Assembly: GCF_000192435.1 (NCBI RefSeq)
Contig: NZ_AEUD01000003.1
Span: 292,449 to 356,448, forward strand
Direction: 5' to 3'
From: Gordonia neofelifaecis NRRL B-59395
GTDB lineage: Bacteria; Actinomycetota; Actinomycetes; Mycobacteriales; Mycobacteriaceae
DNA length: 64,000 nucleotides
The translations under genes and the position numbers were made by a program. Below are positions 46,332-53,842 of this stretch, piece after piece. The stretch's first letter is position 1, and every line of letters begins with the position of its first letter. Under the pieces are notes generated by a model. The model searched no databases and was not told the DNA's origin. It was given only the letters and a program-made list of their open reading frames with translations.

Positions 46332-46364
46332 CTACAGTTGGTAGCGGTTCACTACTATGAGTAG
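46332..46364. promoter_or_regulatory. Pair of CTAC..GTAG palindromes, likely TetR operators
   Basis: CTAC-AGTTG-GTAG (46332-46344) and CTACT-ATG-AGTAG (46352-46364), centres 20 bp apart, in the divergent promoter between the exporter and tetR. Their position just before the exporter start suits repression by the neighbouring TetR. Confidence 0.55.
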
Positions 46365-46406
46365 CACAATGTGGGGTGAGGAGATAGTGCCTGCACTGAT
46401 CCGAGG

Positions 46407-46433
46407 GCACAATTACGAGTGCACAATTACGAG
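46407..46433 (+). repeat. 14-bp tandem repeat before tetR
   Basis: GCACAATTACGAG occurs at 46407-46419 and 46421-46433. It lies between the operator pair and the tetR start, so it may be a duplication in the leader with regulatory effect, or just slippage. Confidence 0.6.
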
Positions 46434-46445
46434 GTGGGCGAAAAG

Positions 46446-47090
46446 ATGATCAACCAGAACACCGACGACGAGGACTGGCTCGTCGATCCCCGCAAGGCAC
46501 GCTCACGCGCACGACTGCTCGATGCGGCGACGTCCCTGCTCTCGACCGGCGGCATCGAGGCCGTCACGGTCGACGCGGTCACCAAGGCGTCCAAAGTCGC
46601 GCGGACCACTCTCTACCGGCACTTCACTGACAGCACCCAGCTCCTGGCCGCGGCGTTCGAGCGTCTGCTGCCCCCGGTCACCGCGCCGCCGGCGTCCGGA
46701 ACGATCCGTGAACAGTTGATCGAACTGCTGGACCGTCAGGCCAAGCTCATCGAGGAAGCCCCCGCCCAACTGACGATGCTCGGTTGGCTCGCCCTCGGGT
46801 CCGCCCAACCTGGCACGGCCGGGACGGCATCGCATCCCGAAGAGGACCGGAACCCAGTCAATTCTCTTCGCGCACGGGTGGTCAACCAATACCGCGAACC
46901 GTTCGACCGGATCCTGGGCAGCCCCGAAGCCCAGCAAGAACTCGGTCGCTTCGACACCAATCTCGCCCTGACCCAACTCGTCGGACCCATCGTCTTCACC
47001 CGACTCACCGCACTCCCACCGATCGGCCCGGCTGAACGCCAGCAACTCGTCGACGACTTCCTCGCTGCACGCTCCGCGCACGCGCGCTGA
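46446..47090 (+). CDS. TetR-family regulator of the MFS/thioesterase operon
   Basis: A 214-residue TetR protein. The helix-turn-helix is in ARLLDAATSLLSTGGIEAVTVDAVTKASKVARTTLYRHFTDS (residues about 20-65), followed by a TetR C-terminal domain ending LVGPIVF..LVDDFLAARSAHAR. I chose ATG 46446; a GTG at 46419 inside the tandem repeat would add nine residues. It is divergent from the exporter. A decayed C-terminal copy is at 8950-9190. Confidence 0.88.
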   Translation: MINQNTDDEDWLVDPRKARSRARLLDAATSLLSTGGIEAVTVDAVTKASKVARTTLYRHFTDSTQLLAAAFERLLPPVTAPPASGTIREQLIELLDRQAKLIEEAPAQLTMLGWLALGSAQPGTAGTASHPEEDRNPVNSLRARVVNQYREPFDRILGSPEAQQELGRFDTNLALTQLVGPIVFTRLTALPPIGPAERQQLVDDFLAARSAHAR

Positions 47091-47115
47091 CCGTGACCCC
47101 GCACTGATCTCTGCT

Positions 47116-47340
47116 TCAGCACCCGCCCGAGTCGGCGGGCTGGGGCGTCAACTCGGCGACCAGCGCTTCGACGCGGTTCTTGATCTCGTCGCGGATCGGG
47201 CCGAACCGCTTCGGCGCCTGGCCAACCGGGTCGTCAAGGACCCAATCCGGTAGCTCTTGCCGGAAAAGATGGGGGCAGCTGTCACCGCAGCCCATGGTGA
47301 TCACCACATCGAGGCTTGCGCGGCATCGGAATTGATGCTG
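47116..47340 (-). pseudogene. Truncated thioredoxin-type arsC
   Basis: DVVITMGCGDSCPHLFRQELPDWVLDDPVGQAPKRFGPIRDEIKNRVEALVAEL is the C-terminal half of an ArsC with the Cys pair of the thioredoxin relay (compare VISMGCGDACPIYPGKRYLDW in the intact gene at 62647). The P-loop half is missing and the sequence upstream (above about 47330) is unrelated. A third arsenic-gene trace in the window. Confidence 0.75.
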
Positions 47341-47391
47341 TCGGCGGGGGCGCTTCGGCGGAGCGGACCTCGATCGCATCGCCGGTATCGG

Positions 47392-47568
47392 ATGTTCGGA
47401 GACGTCTCTGCGTTCTGCGCACTGGGACTGATCGCTCTCATCTGCTCGGAGTGGGTCTTCTTCGCTGGTCTATTTCGTGGTTCTCGGCGACCGCGAGACA
47501 CTGCACGCCGCGTCGAGGCCTTGCTCAAGGCGCTCGCCGTGCCGCTGCGGGCCTGGCGCAGGAAGTAA
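47392..47568 (+). CDS. Possible small membrane protein
   Basis: A 58-codon frame from ATG 47392 with one hydrophobic segment (VSAFCALGLIALICSEWVFFAGLF) and a basic C-terminus (RRVEALLKALAVPLRAWRRK). No clear RBS and no family match, so it may be spurious or a fragment. Confidence 0.3.
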   Translation: MFGDVSAFCALGLIALICSEWVFFAGLFRGSRRPRDTARRVEALLKALAVPLRAWRRK

Positions 47569-47647
47569 CACCCCGTTCCCTATGGGTACGGAAAACGTGA
47601 TCTCGCCGTAAGGCGCCCGCCCACTCACCGGGTGCGCACCCTCCAGT

Positions 47648-47698
47648 CCCCGGGCGTTCTTTGCTAACCCCGTGGTCGAACCCGTTCGGCGCCCGGGG
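47648..47698. terminator. Long-loop inverted repeat CCCCGGGCG/CGCCCGGGG
   Basis: Nine-base arms at 47648-47656 and 47690-47698 enclose a 33-base loop and are followed by CTCTTTA. The layout is like the repeat at 50214-50271, and the two bracket the plasmid-type gene block. Confidence 0.45.
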
Positions 47699-48027
47699 CT
47701 CTTTACGCCCAAAATCACTTCATAACAACGTGTTCGGCTGCGAATGCCGAAAATTGAGCCATTTGTTTCAGTGCTCCTTACGCAAAATCCACTGCGGGCG
47801 TGAAGCCCTCGATTAACCTTGGCTCAATCACACGAGACGGTGAGAATAGAAAGTGAAAACTATTGCAGGACAATGTATTTAACGCTATACTCGAGATAAT
47901 GGGGATGGCACTGAAGAAGGGTTCGTCGAATAATGATGGTTCCAATATTGACCGTCCGCCAGCCGCCCGCACAGCGGCATGAAGAGCTGAAACCCAGTGA
48001 GCAGTTACAACGTCATAACCCCGGAAG

Positions 48028-48075
48028 GGAGTGCTGGGTGCCAGCGAGCTCCACAGCCTGACCGGCACCCACTCC
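48028..48075 (+). other. Strong leader hairpin
   Basis: GGAGTGCTGGGTGCC (48028-48042) pairs with GGCACCCACTCC (48064-48075), 12 pairs with a 3-base bulge and a 21-base loop, ending 36 bp before the start codon at 48112. It could be an attenuator or control hairpin for the downstream genes. Confidence 0.5.
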
Positions 48076-48111
48076 CCTTCTCCTAAGCCTTCTTTGAACG
48101 GAGCCCACGCC

Positions 48112-48384
48112 ATGACCACAGAGCGTCGAAGCACCTACGCCGACCGAGCAGCCCACTTCGAGGCCCTGGCTATCACCGCGCACGCCGCCGGCGACACCGA
48201 TCAGGCCGCTCACCTCGAGGCAATGGCCCAACGGGCGCACAAAGCCCACGAGGACCGCGCGTGGGGGCACGCCGAGGGACTGATCTACGACCACGACGAA
48301 TGCTGCATCGAATGCACCGAACACATCAGCGACCCCCACGGCCCTGGCTGCGTCTATGCCGACGCCGCCCACGCCACCGCCTGA
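48112..48384 (+). CDS. Small conserved-looking hypothetical protein
   Basis: A 90-residue protein, not recognised. The N-terminal half is helical and His/Ala-rich (YADRAAHFEALAITAHAAGDTDQAAHLEAMAQRAHKAH). The C-terminal half has Cys/His that could bind metal (CCIECTEHISDPHGPGC). It begins the gene row 48112-49478, in which spacing is short and direction constant, typical of a plasmid or integrative-element operon. Confidence 0.6.
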   Translation: MTTERRSTYADRAAHFEALAITAHAAGDTDQAAHLEAMAQRAHKAHEDRAWGHAEGLIYDHDECCIECTEHISDPHGPGCVYADAAHATA

Positions 48385-48418
48385 CCCGCGCGAACCAATG
48401 ACTGACGAGGAGGACCCC

Positions 48419-49054
48419 ATGACCATCACCGCCAGTGACATGGTTACCGACCCAGCGGCGACCGCCGGCGAGATGCCCGCAGACGACGAGGTCGTCCTGA
48501 CCGTCGATCAGTTCCCCAGCCACCTCGGCGCCGACGTCACCACCGAAGACGCCATCACCACCAACGTCGAGGCCGCGTTCCTCACCGCACTGATGTGGGC
48601 ACCAAAAGAGGTGGCCCAGCAAGTCCGTCAGATCATGACCGGACCCGACCGATGGAACCCGTTCTGGAGCCCCGCGCATGTCGAAATCTTCGACGCCGTG
48701 AGCAGTGTCCTGGACGAGGGTGGCCTGGCAACTCCGGTCCTGGTCCAGGCCCGCCTGTACGAGACCGGCCTCCTGGCCCGCGTCGAGCAGCACCTCCTGG
48801 CCATCCTGTCCCCCGCCCAGGGCCCGCTGATCGGTGGTGTGGAACTGCCGCACCTGGCCGCCAAAGTGATCGACCAGTGGTACCGCTGCGGCTACGCAGG
48901 CCTGCTGGCCCGCATGTCGCAGATCCGCGAAACCGTCAGCGTCGAGGAACTCGCCGGGCATTGGGAAAGCCTCACCGGCCACCAGCAGCGTGCCGAAGAA
49001 CTGTGGCTGACCAAACGTGACCAGCTCGCCCGCCTGCACCAGGGCATCGCATGA
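48419..49054 (+). CDS. DnaB N-terminal-like protein
   Basis: A 211-residue protein whose middle (VEAAFLTALMWAPKEVAQQVRQIMTGPDRWNPFWSPAHVEIFDAVSSVLDEGGLATPVLVQARLYETG) resembles the N-terminal helical domain of the replicative helicase DnaB. It has no ATPase domain. Such stand-alone domains occur on actinobacterial plasmids and could load or block the host helicase, which is inference. ATG 48419 has GAGGAGG upstream; ATG 48398 is possible. The stop overlaps the next start (ATGA). Confidence 0.6.
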   Translation: MTITASDMVTDPAATAGEMPADDEVVLTVDQFPSHLGADVTTEDAITTNVEAAFLTALMWAPKEVAQQVRQIMTGPDRWNPFWSPAHVEIFDAVSSVLDEGGLATPVLVQARLYETGLLARVEQHLLAILSPAQGPLIGGVELPHLAAKVIDQWYRCGYAGLLARMSQIRETVSVEELAGHWESLTGHQQRAEELWLTKRDQLARLHQGIA

Positions 49055-49260
49055 GCACCGACTACATAAGCGGGGGTCCGGTGTTGCGGGCCGAGGATCT
49101 ACACAAGATGGCCTGGCACATGCACCACGACGAAGGCATGAGCTGGGAACAGATCGCCGCCGAGCTCGAGGAACCCCTCGCCGCCGTCGAGCGGATGGCC
49201 GCCGCCTACGAACAACTCACCGACTCTGCGGCGGCTCAGGCCCAACACACCTTGTTCTAA
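49051..49260 (+). CDS. Small HTH-like hypothetical protein
   Basis: A 69-residue protein coupled to the upstream gene by a 4-bp overlap. MAWHMHHDEGMSWEQIAAELEEPLAAVERMAAAYEQL looks like a small helix-turn-helix (a sigma-70 region 4 or Trp-repressor-like pattern). Function unknown. Confidence 0.6.
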   Translation: MSTDYISGGPVLRAEDLHKMAWHMHHDEGMSWEQIAAELEEPLAAVERMAAAYEQLTDSAAAQAQHTLF

Positions 49261-49298
49261 CCCGTAGAATTGCTCTAACGACCCGAGGAGCACTCGCG

Positions 49299-49478
49299 AT
49301 GGCCACAACTACGACCCGAACCGAAGAGCAAATTGTTGCTGCGGTTGCTGCTGGGCACGAGATGGCCGGCATGCCCCTAACTGCTGCTGATGAAGCCGCT
49401 GTGCGCCGCGTTGTCCGGGGAGAAACTACCGGAGACCAAGAGGTCGCCACCTTGCTGGCGGAGCTCCGTAACCGCTAA
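49299..49478 (+). CDS. VbhA-like antitoxin
   Basis: A 59-residue protein. GHEMAGMPLTAADEAAVRRVVRGETTGDQEVATLL follows the pattern of VbhA-family antitoxins, which block Fic-domain AMP-transferases with a conserved inhibitory helix. ATG 49299 follows GAGGAG. No Fic gene follows: an ATG directly after the stop (TAAATG, 49479) opens only 29 codons. It may be an orphan left after loss of the toxin. Confidence 0.55.
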   Translation: MATTTTRTEEQIVAAVAAGHEMAGMPLTAADEAAVRRVVRGETTGDQEVATLLAELRNR

Positions 49479-49666
49479 ATGCCGCCCAGTAGCGGTGAAG
49501 CCGGGCCGGTTCAGGAGAACCTTCCCCAACGCCCACTCAGCCTTCACTACCCTGATCGTGCGTATTGACCCCACCGACCGCTTGTGCGTCACAGGGTCAA
49601 TCACCACCGGTGGTGTTGTCTCAGCCAGCGCACGCCCGCTGTGTATCTAACGGTGGCGACAGCAGG

Positions 49667-50188
49667 ATGCGCAGAGCGCTTGCATGGGTGACCCCCGCAG
49701 TGGTGGTTGTCGAACTGTCTTTGGTGGCTGGTGGAGTGTTGAGTCCGGCGCGGGCGGTCTTGCTGTTCGTGCTCGCGGAAGCGGCAATCGCGGTCGTTGG
49801 GCTGACTGTGATTGTGGCAGCCGTGCACCACTATCGGAGCGCTGCAAGCACAGGGACCGGCAGTCGGTGGGAAGCAGCTCAGTCTGCGCTGCGATCAGTG
49901 CTCCCCCGGCGTGCCGCACAGGCGATTGGGATTGAAGCCAGAGCATGGTGGGCGTTAGCTCGCTGGCTGCGGCATCGCCGCCCGGGCCGCGGTGAGTTCT
50001 CCTACGGCCACGATCTTCGCCCGCTGCTCGCCATGTCCTTTCAGCATTGGGGTTGTGGTGTGAAGGGCAGGTGGCGGCCAGCCTCAGGTTGGGCGGGCGC
50101 CGGTGGCTGCTTTTCAACCACCACCGGACCGCCTACGCTGGAATGGCTCACTTTGGTTGCAGAGACCTCGGTCGCGCCCTCGGCGTGA
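49667..50188 (+). CDS. Hypothetical two-helix membrane protein
   Basis: A 173-residue protein with two hydrophobic segments (ALAWVTPAVVVVELSLVAGGVLS and AVLLFVLAEAAIAVVGLTVIVAAVHHY), then a basic Arg/Trp-rich cytosolic part. Composition changes after about residue 130 (SFQHWGCGVKGRWRPASGWAG), which may mean that the true gene was cut and fused to unrelated sequence. ATG 49667 follows AGCAGG. Not recognised. Confidence 0.45.
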   Translation: MRRALAWVTPAVVVVELSLVAGGVLSPARAVLLFVLAEAAIAVVGLTVIVAAVHHYRSAASTGTGSRWEAAQSALRSVLPRRAAQAIGIEARAWWALARWLRHRRPGRGEFSYGHDLRPLLAMSFQHWGCGVKGRWRPASGWAGAGGCFSTTTGPPTLEWLTLVAETSVAPSA

Positions 50189-50695
50189 TTGAGGAACGAT
50201 TGCTGAGCACTCAGCGAACCCCCGGGTCGTGCGCGTCAGACCACAATCTCCGCGTACGTCCGGGGGTTCGCCTTTTCTCACTGGGTTGCCGCCGGGAAGC
50301 TGTAGGTGCGAAATCTGCGCCGACGTTCGGTCGCGCTCGCAATGAATGGCCCAAGGGGCAGGTCGGCCCGGTCGCATCGGTCAGCGACATGCAGACAAAC
50401 CCGACCGGTTGCGCTGGGCAGCCGCCAAGGGGCACTGCGGCGCCGTTAGCTATGACTGTGGCCACTGTCTGCTTGTCGATGCGATCGACGCCTTGGTCTG
50501 TCATTTCTCCCCCAACCCCGGACTCCATGGGAGCAGTCTATGCATATTTTGAGGTTAGGTTCAATCACTGAATGGTTAATTTGGGGATATTGTCGCAACT
50601 GAATGTGGCACGATTTGGGTAAGCGGCCAAGGTTTGGGCGACCTGTCGCGCCCTGGTTCCGTTACTTGAGGTTCCGACCGCATAGGCTTCTACGC
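50189..50695. other. Intergenic with long-loop terminator-like repeat
   Basis: No gene supported. Contains the inverted repeat at 50214-50271. AT-rich from about 50535 to 50600. A possible minus-35/minus-10 region for the next gene lies close to its start (CATAGGCTT at about 50680), fitting a leaderless transcript from GTG 50696. Confidence 0.4.
50214..50271. terminator. Perfect 12-bp inverted repeat with long loop
   Basis: GCGAACCCCCGG (50214-50225) and CCGGGGGTTCGC (50260-50271) are perfect complements around a 34-base loop, followed by CTTTTCTC. It probably terminates transcription of the preceding row. The loop is unusually long, and a similar element is at 47648-47698. Confidence 0.55.
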
Positions 50696-51406
50696 GTGAC
50701 GACGAGCCCTAATGCAGTGCGCTTTGGCCGCATTGTGGCTGCGCGTCGTCGGGAGCTCGGATTGACCAGCGAAGAACTGAGTGACGCGGGCGGGCCCACG
50801 CGTGTCACGCTGCGGAAGCTGGAAGCTGGTACGACTCCTCAACCTGGTCTTAAAACATTCGCCAAACTCGACAAGGTCTTGAAGTGGCGCCCAGGCTCGG
50901 CTGCGAGGACTTTCGACGGCGGGGAACCTGACCCACTCGACCAGAGGCGGCGTAAGCCGACAGTGGATTTACCGATCACAGCTACGGACACCACTGTCAC
51001 GCTTCGCACCGAAGTCGTTGCCGAGCTGATCGAGAAGGTCAGTGCACTGGAGCGAATCGCCAAGCGCTTCAACGATGATCAAGATCTCCAAGGCGCAGTG
51101 ACAGGTTTGCAGCTTTTTGGCGACCGGGTGTTGCGTGCCTGGATCATTGGGCAGGCCGAAATGCTCCGCCTGCGTGGGGATTCGCCTAGTGCTGACCCGA
51201 TATTCACGCGAATGCTTGGCGACTATCTCAATCGCGAACCACCAGCAGATGATCCCCGTGACACCGATGACTTGCTCTACCTGAGGTGGCTGTTGGGCAT
51301 GGCGGTTAAGATCTCGGAAGAGCAGGAATCACGAATCGATATGTATGATCGCGCATTCAGACGCTGTGGTGGACTCGAGTCTGGACGTGCAGTGGGGGGC
51401 AAGTAA
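50696..51406 (+). CDS. XRE-type helix-turn-helix regulator
   Basis: A 236-residue protein. The Cro/C1-type HTH is at residues 8-65 (FGRIVAARRRELGLTSEELSDAGGPTRVTLRKLEAGTTPQPGLKTFAKLDKVL), then a linker and a helical domain of unknown role (TLRTEVVAELIEKVSALERIAKRFNDDQ..FGDRVLRAWIIG). Start GTG 50696 has no RBS; a leaderless message is likely. It lies 29 bp before an EspR-like gene in the same direction. Confidence 0.7.
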   Translation: MTTSPNAVRFGRIVAARRRELGLTSEELSDAGGPTRVTLRKLEAGTTPQPGLKTFAKLDKVLKWRPGSAARTFDGGEPDPLDQRRRKPTVDLPITATDTTVTLRTEVVAELIEKVSALERIAKRFNDDQDLQGAVTGLQLFGDRVLRAWIIGQAEMLRLRGDSPSADPIFTRMLGDYLNREPPADDPRDTDDLLYLRWLLGMAVKISEEQESRIDMYDRAFRRCGGLESGRAVGGK

Positions 51407-51435
51407 GGCAAAACCTGGATGGAAGGGCTCGAACA

Positions 51436-51867
51436 GTGGCACTCACTCACGCTGACCGACTCAATCGGCTGTTCGCGTACTACCATGCGAGGCTCGAACC
51501 AGAGCTGACTGAGCAAGCCATGGCCACGATTGTCGGCCAGGCCTTGTCGCACCGCGACGAGTACCCCGATCACTATCAGGTCGATCCGAAACTATTGGTC
51601 GACGTTCGCCAAGGCAAACGCGACCTGCCTTTAGACATAGCTGATGCCATCTGCGATCAGGTTGGCGCTCACCGTGATTACTTCCGTGGTCCAGACCATG
51701 AGGTACACGCGATAGACCAAACGCTTCGGCTCTGGACGATTGCTCGAGACCTCGGCCTCAACCACCTGGCTTGCCGATCGGTTGCTCCTGAACACATCGA
51801 TTTCTTGATCGATGAGCTGACTGCTGCTCTTGATCCGTCCATCGCGCCGGTGACTGCGATCCGCTAG
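51436..51867 (+). CDS. EspR-like nucleoid/ESX regulator homologue
   Basis: A 143-residue protein similar in plan to mycobacterial EspR: ADRLNRLFAYYHARLEPELTEQAMATIVGQ at the N-terminus, an HTH with LLVDVRQGKRDLPLDIADAICDQVGAHRDYF, and a C-terminal dimerisation part (LRLWTIARDLGLNHLACRSVAPEHIDFLIDEL). EspR binds DNA cooperatively and controls ESX-1 genes. On a mobile region such a copy may regulate secretion or silence plasmid genes (inference). Start GTG 51436 with AAGGGCT upstream. Confidence 0.7.
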   Translation: MALTHADRLNRLFAYYHARLEPELTEQAMATIVGQALSHRDEYPDHYQVDPKLLVDVRQGKRDLPLDIADAICDQVGAHRDYFRGPDHEVHAIDQTLRLWTIARDLGLNHLACRSVAPEHIDFLIDELTAALDPSIAPVTAIR

Positions 51868-52381
51868 TGCTCGTCAGCTCAGCCCAGTACTCGTCCCAGG
51901 GCCGGGCTGTGCAGGGAGTGGTCCGCTGAGGTCCAAATGACGAGCTGTTCGCTTCGTCTGAATACGCTCGTTCATAACGCAATTCACGCCATGTTTCGTC
52001 TCTGGTGAGGGACGTCAGGACGCGACTTCCCACCGTGGCCTCACTCGTTCGCGTTGCGTTTCGACACTGGTGACCAAAATGATTGAGTCACAATGGGTTA
52101 CGCCGATAACATAGATTATGTTAAGTAGAACCCTGCGTATTGCAACAGATGAATCACTGCGGCTCCCCCATGCCCGGGCGCTTCGTTCATTCTATGGCGT
52201 CGGGACCAGCGGATACGTACCGGTTAGGCCAGCCGCCTTCCGGCGAGACCCCATGAGTCGCGTGGGCAGTTGCCCGGTCTTGATCGATTTCGTTGTCATT
52301 TTGACCTGCGGGTATTGACCTGCCGTCTCATTGGATGCATCATTGAATCATCAGATGAAACCGTTTCTGGTGGAGGTTCCG
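51868..52381 (+). promoter_or_regulatory. Leader of recombinase module B with palindromic core
   Basis: From 52107 the DNA matches the first 50 bases of the window. The core TAACATA-GAT-TATGTTA (52107-52123) is a perfect 7-bp inverted repeat. A second conserved block (about 52305-52365) precedes the integrase start. The middle of the leader differs between the two modules. 51868-52106 holds nothing recognisable; this is probably where host DNA meets the element. Confidence 0.5.
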
Positions 52382-53488
52382 ATGCGAATCGATGAGGTTG
52401 GCCGAGTACATCTGGTTGAATCTGTGCCGCTTCTGCGGCCGGAGGAGCGTGTCGTCGAGCTGATGCTCGACGGGTGGCGGAACCAGCAGCTGTCCAGGAA
52501 CTTGCAGTTCTCGACAATCGATCGGCGAGTGCGCTGCGTGCAGAGGTTCATCGAGCATTCGAACGAGGAGCCGTGGAACTGGACACCGGCGATGGTTGAG
52601 GAGTTTTCCGCCGATCTTCGGTCGGTTCGTCATGTGATGCACTCGACGTTGCGCGGCTACCACGGCACACTGCGGGCATTCTGTTCCTACATCAGCAACC
52701 CTGACTACGGGTGGGACCGCGTCTGTGAGCAGCTGTTCGACGCGTACCCGGCCCAGGTTTATTCCGCCTGGAACACCGCGAGCCACGTCCAGGAGTACGA
52801 CGGGCGGGCGAGCAAGCGCCCTTACACCAAGGACGAGCTTCAAGCCTTGTTCGAGTACGCCGACGATGAGGTAGCTCGGATCGGTACGACCAGCAGGAAG
52901 GGCTGGCAGGCGGCCTACCGGGACGCCGCGATGATGAAGGTCGCCTACGCCTACGGCTTGCGGTTTAACGAGCTCACGCACCTGCAATTGGTGGACTTCG
53001 CCCGCAATCCCCACGCTCGCGAGTTCGGGAAGTTCGGCGTGTGCAAGGTCCGGTACGGGAAGGCGTTCCGCGGGTCACCTCCGAAACCCCGTTCGGTGTT
53101 GACGGTGTGGCGGTGGACGCCTCCGATCATCGAGGACTGGATCGCCAACGGCCGAGGTGATCCCGACAGTCTTGATCTGTTCTCCAGCGAACGAGGTGGG
53201 CTGGTGGTGGGGTCGACTCTTCTTCGTCGTGTACGCCGCTACTGTGTTGATCTGGGTATCCCCGACGGCGTCGATCTGCATTCGTTTCGGCGGTCGTACG
53301 CCACGCATTTACTCGAGGATGGCTGGGATCCCAGGTTCGTGCAGGACCAGATGGGGCACGAACACGCCTCGACGACGGGAATCTATCAGTTCACATCTGA
53401 CGAATTTCGTCGGTCGACATTGAGATCGGTGTTGGATCGGACCGTGAGAGAAGCGTTGGACAGCACGACGAAGGGAACTGCCGAATGA
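52382..53488 (+). CDS. Tyrosine recombinase/integrase, module B gene 1
   Basis: A 368-residue integrase closely similar along its whole length to the one at 277-1383, with the catalytic set intact: Arg in AYGLRFNE, Lys in RYGKAFRG, HSFRRSYATHLL, QMGHEHAS and Tyr in TTGIYQF. ATG 52382 is preceded by GGTGGAGG. The ATGA overlap with the small HTH gene is the same as in module A. The two modules have diverged at many silent sites, so they are not a recent duplication. Confidence 0.9.
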   Translation: MRIDEVGRVHLVESVPLLRPEERVVELMLDGWRNQQLSRNLQFSTIDRRVRCVQRFIEHSNEEPWNWTPAMVEEFSADLRSVRHVMHSTLRGYHGTLRAFCSYISNPDYGWDRVCEQLFDAYPAQVYSAWNTASHVQEYDGRASKRPYTKDELQALFEYADDEVARIGTTSRKGWQAAYRDAAMMKVAYAYGLRFNELTHLQLVDFARNPHAREFGKFGVCKVRYGKAFRGSPPKPRSVLTVWRWTPPIIEDWIANGRGDPDSLDLFSSERGGLVVGSTLLRRVRRYCVDLGIPDGVDLHSFRRSYATHLLEDGWDPRFVQDQMGHEHASTTGIYQFTSDEFRRSTLRSVLDRTVREALDSTTKGTAE

Positions 53489-53817
53489 AACGCAAGGTCG
53501 ATTACACGTGGCGGCTGGCGGAGTTGATGGCTGCGCGCGGAATGAACACGACCACGGACTTGATCCCCTTGCTCGCAGAACGGGACATCTCGTTGTCCCG
53601 TCCCCAGGTGTATCGGCTGGTCAACCAGCGACCTGAGCGGGTGTCGCTGCAGTTGATGTCGGCGTTGTGTGACATCTTCGGGTGCGGCCCCGACGCGCTT
53701 CTCACAGTCACCGCCGTCAATGCTCGCGAGCACCACCGAGCAGCCAATGCCGGCCCGAACGTCATGCGGCTGGACCGCGCTGTGCGTCCGCGGCGCGCGA
53801 ACATCCTCGACGAGTAG
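53485..53817 (+). CDS. Small XRE-type helix-turn-helix protein, module B gene 2
   Basis: A 110-residue paralogue of the protein at 1380-1712 with the same HTH (SLSRPQVYRLVNQRPERVSLQL) and the same RRANILDE ending. The start is coupled to the integrase stop. The few substitutions cluster in the last third (NAREHHRAANAGPNVMRLDRAVR). Confidence 0.8.
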   Translation: MKRKVDYTWRLAELMAARGMNTTTDLIPLLAERDISLSRPQVYRLVNQRPERVSLQLMSALCDIFGCGPDALLTVTAVNAREHHRAANAGPNVMRLDRAVRPRRANILDE

Positions 53818-53842
53818 CACCACGCAATGAGGTGAAGACAGG

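Larger units (their letters stand above)
47569..48111. promoter_or_regulatory. Long AT-enriched leader before the plasmid-type gene block
   Basis: No gene is supported. The first part has a long-loop inverted repeat (47648-47698). From about 47850 to 47950 the DNA is clearly richer in A and T than its surroundings (for example GAAAGTGAAAACTATTG), and near the end there is a strong hairpin (48028-48075). Such a region could hold a promoter, antisense control or an origin; no iteron array is visible. Confidence 0.4.
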
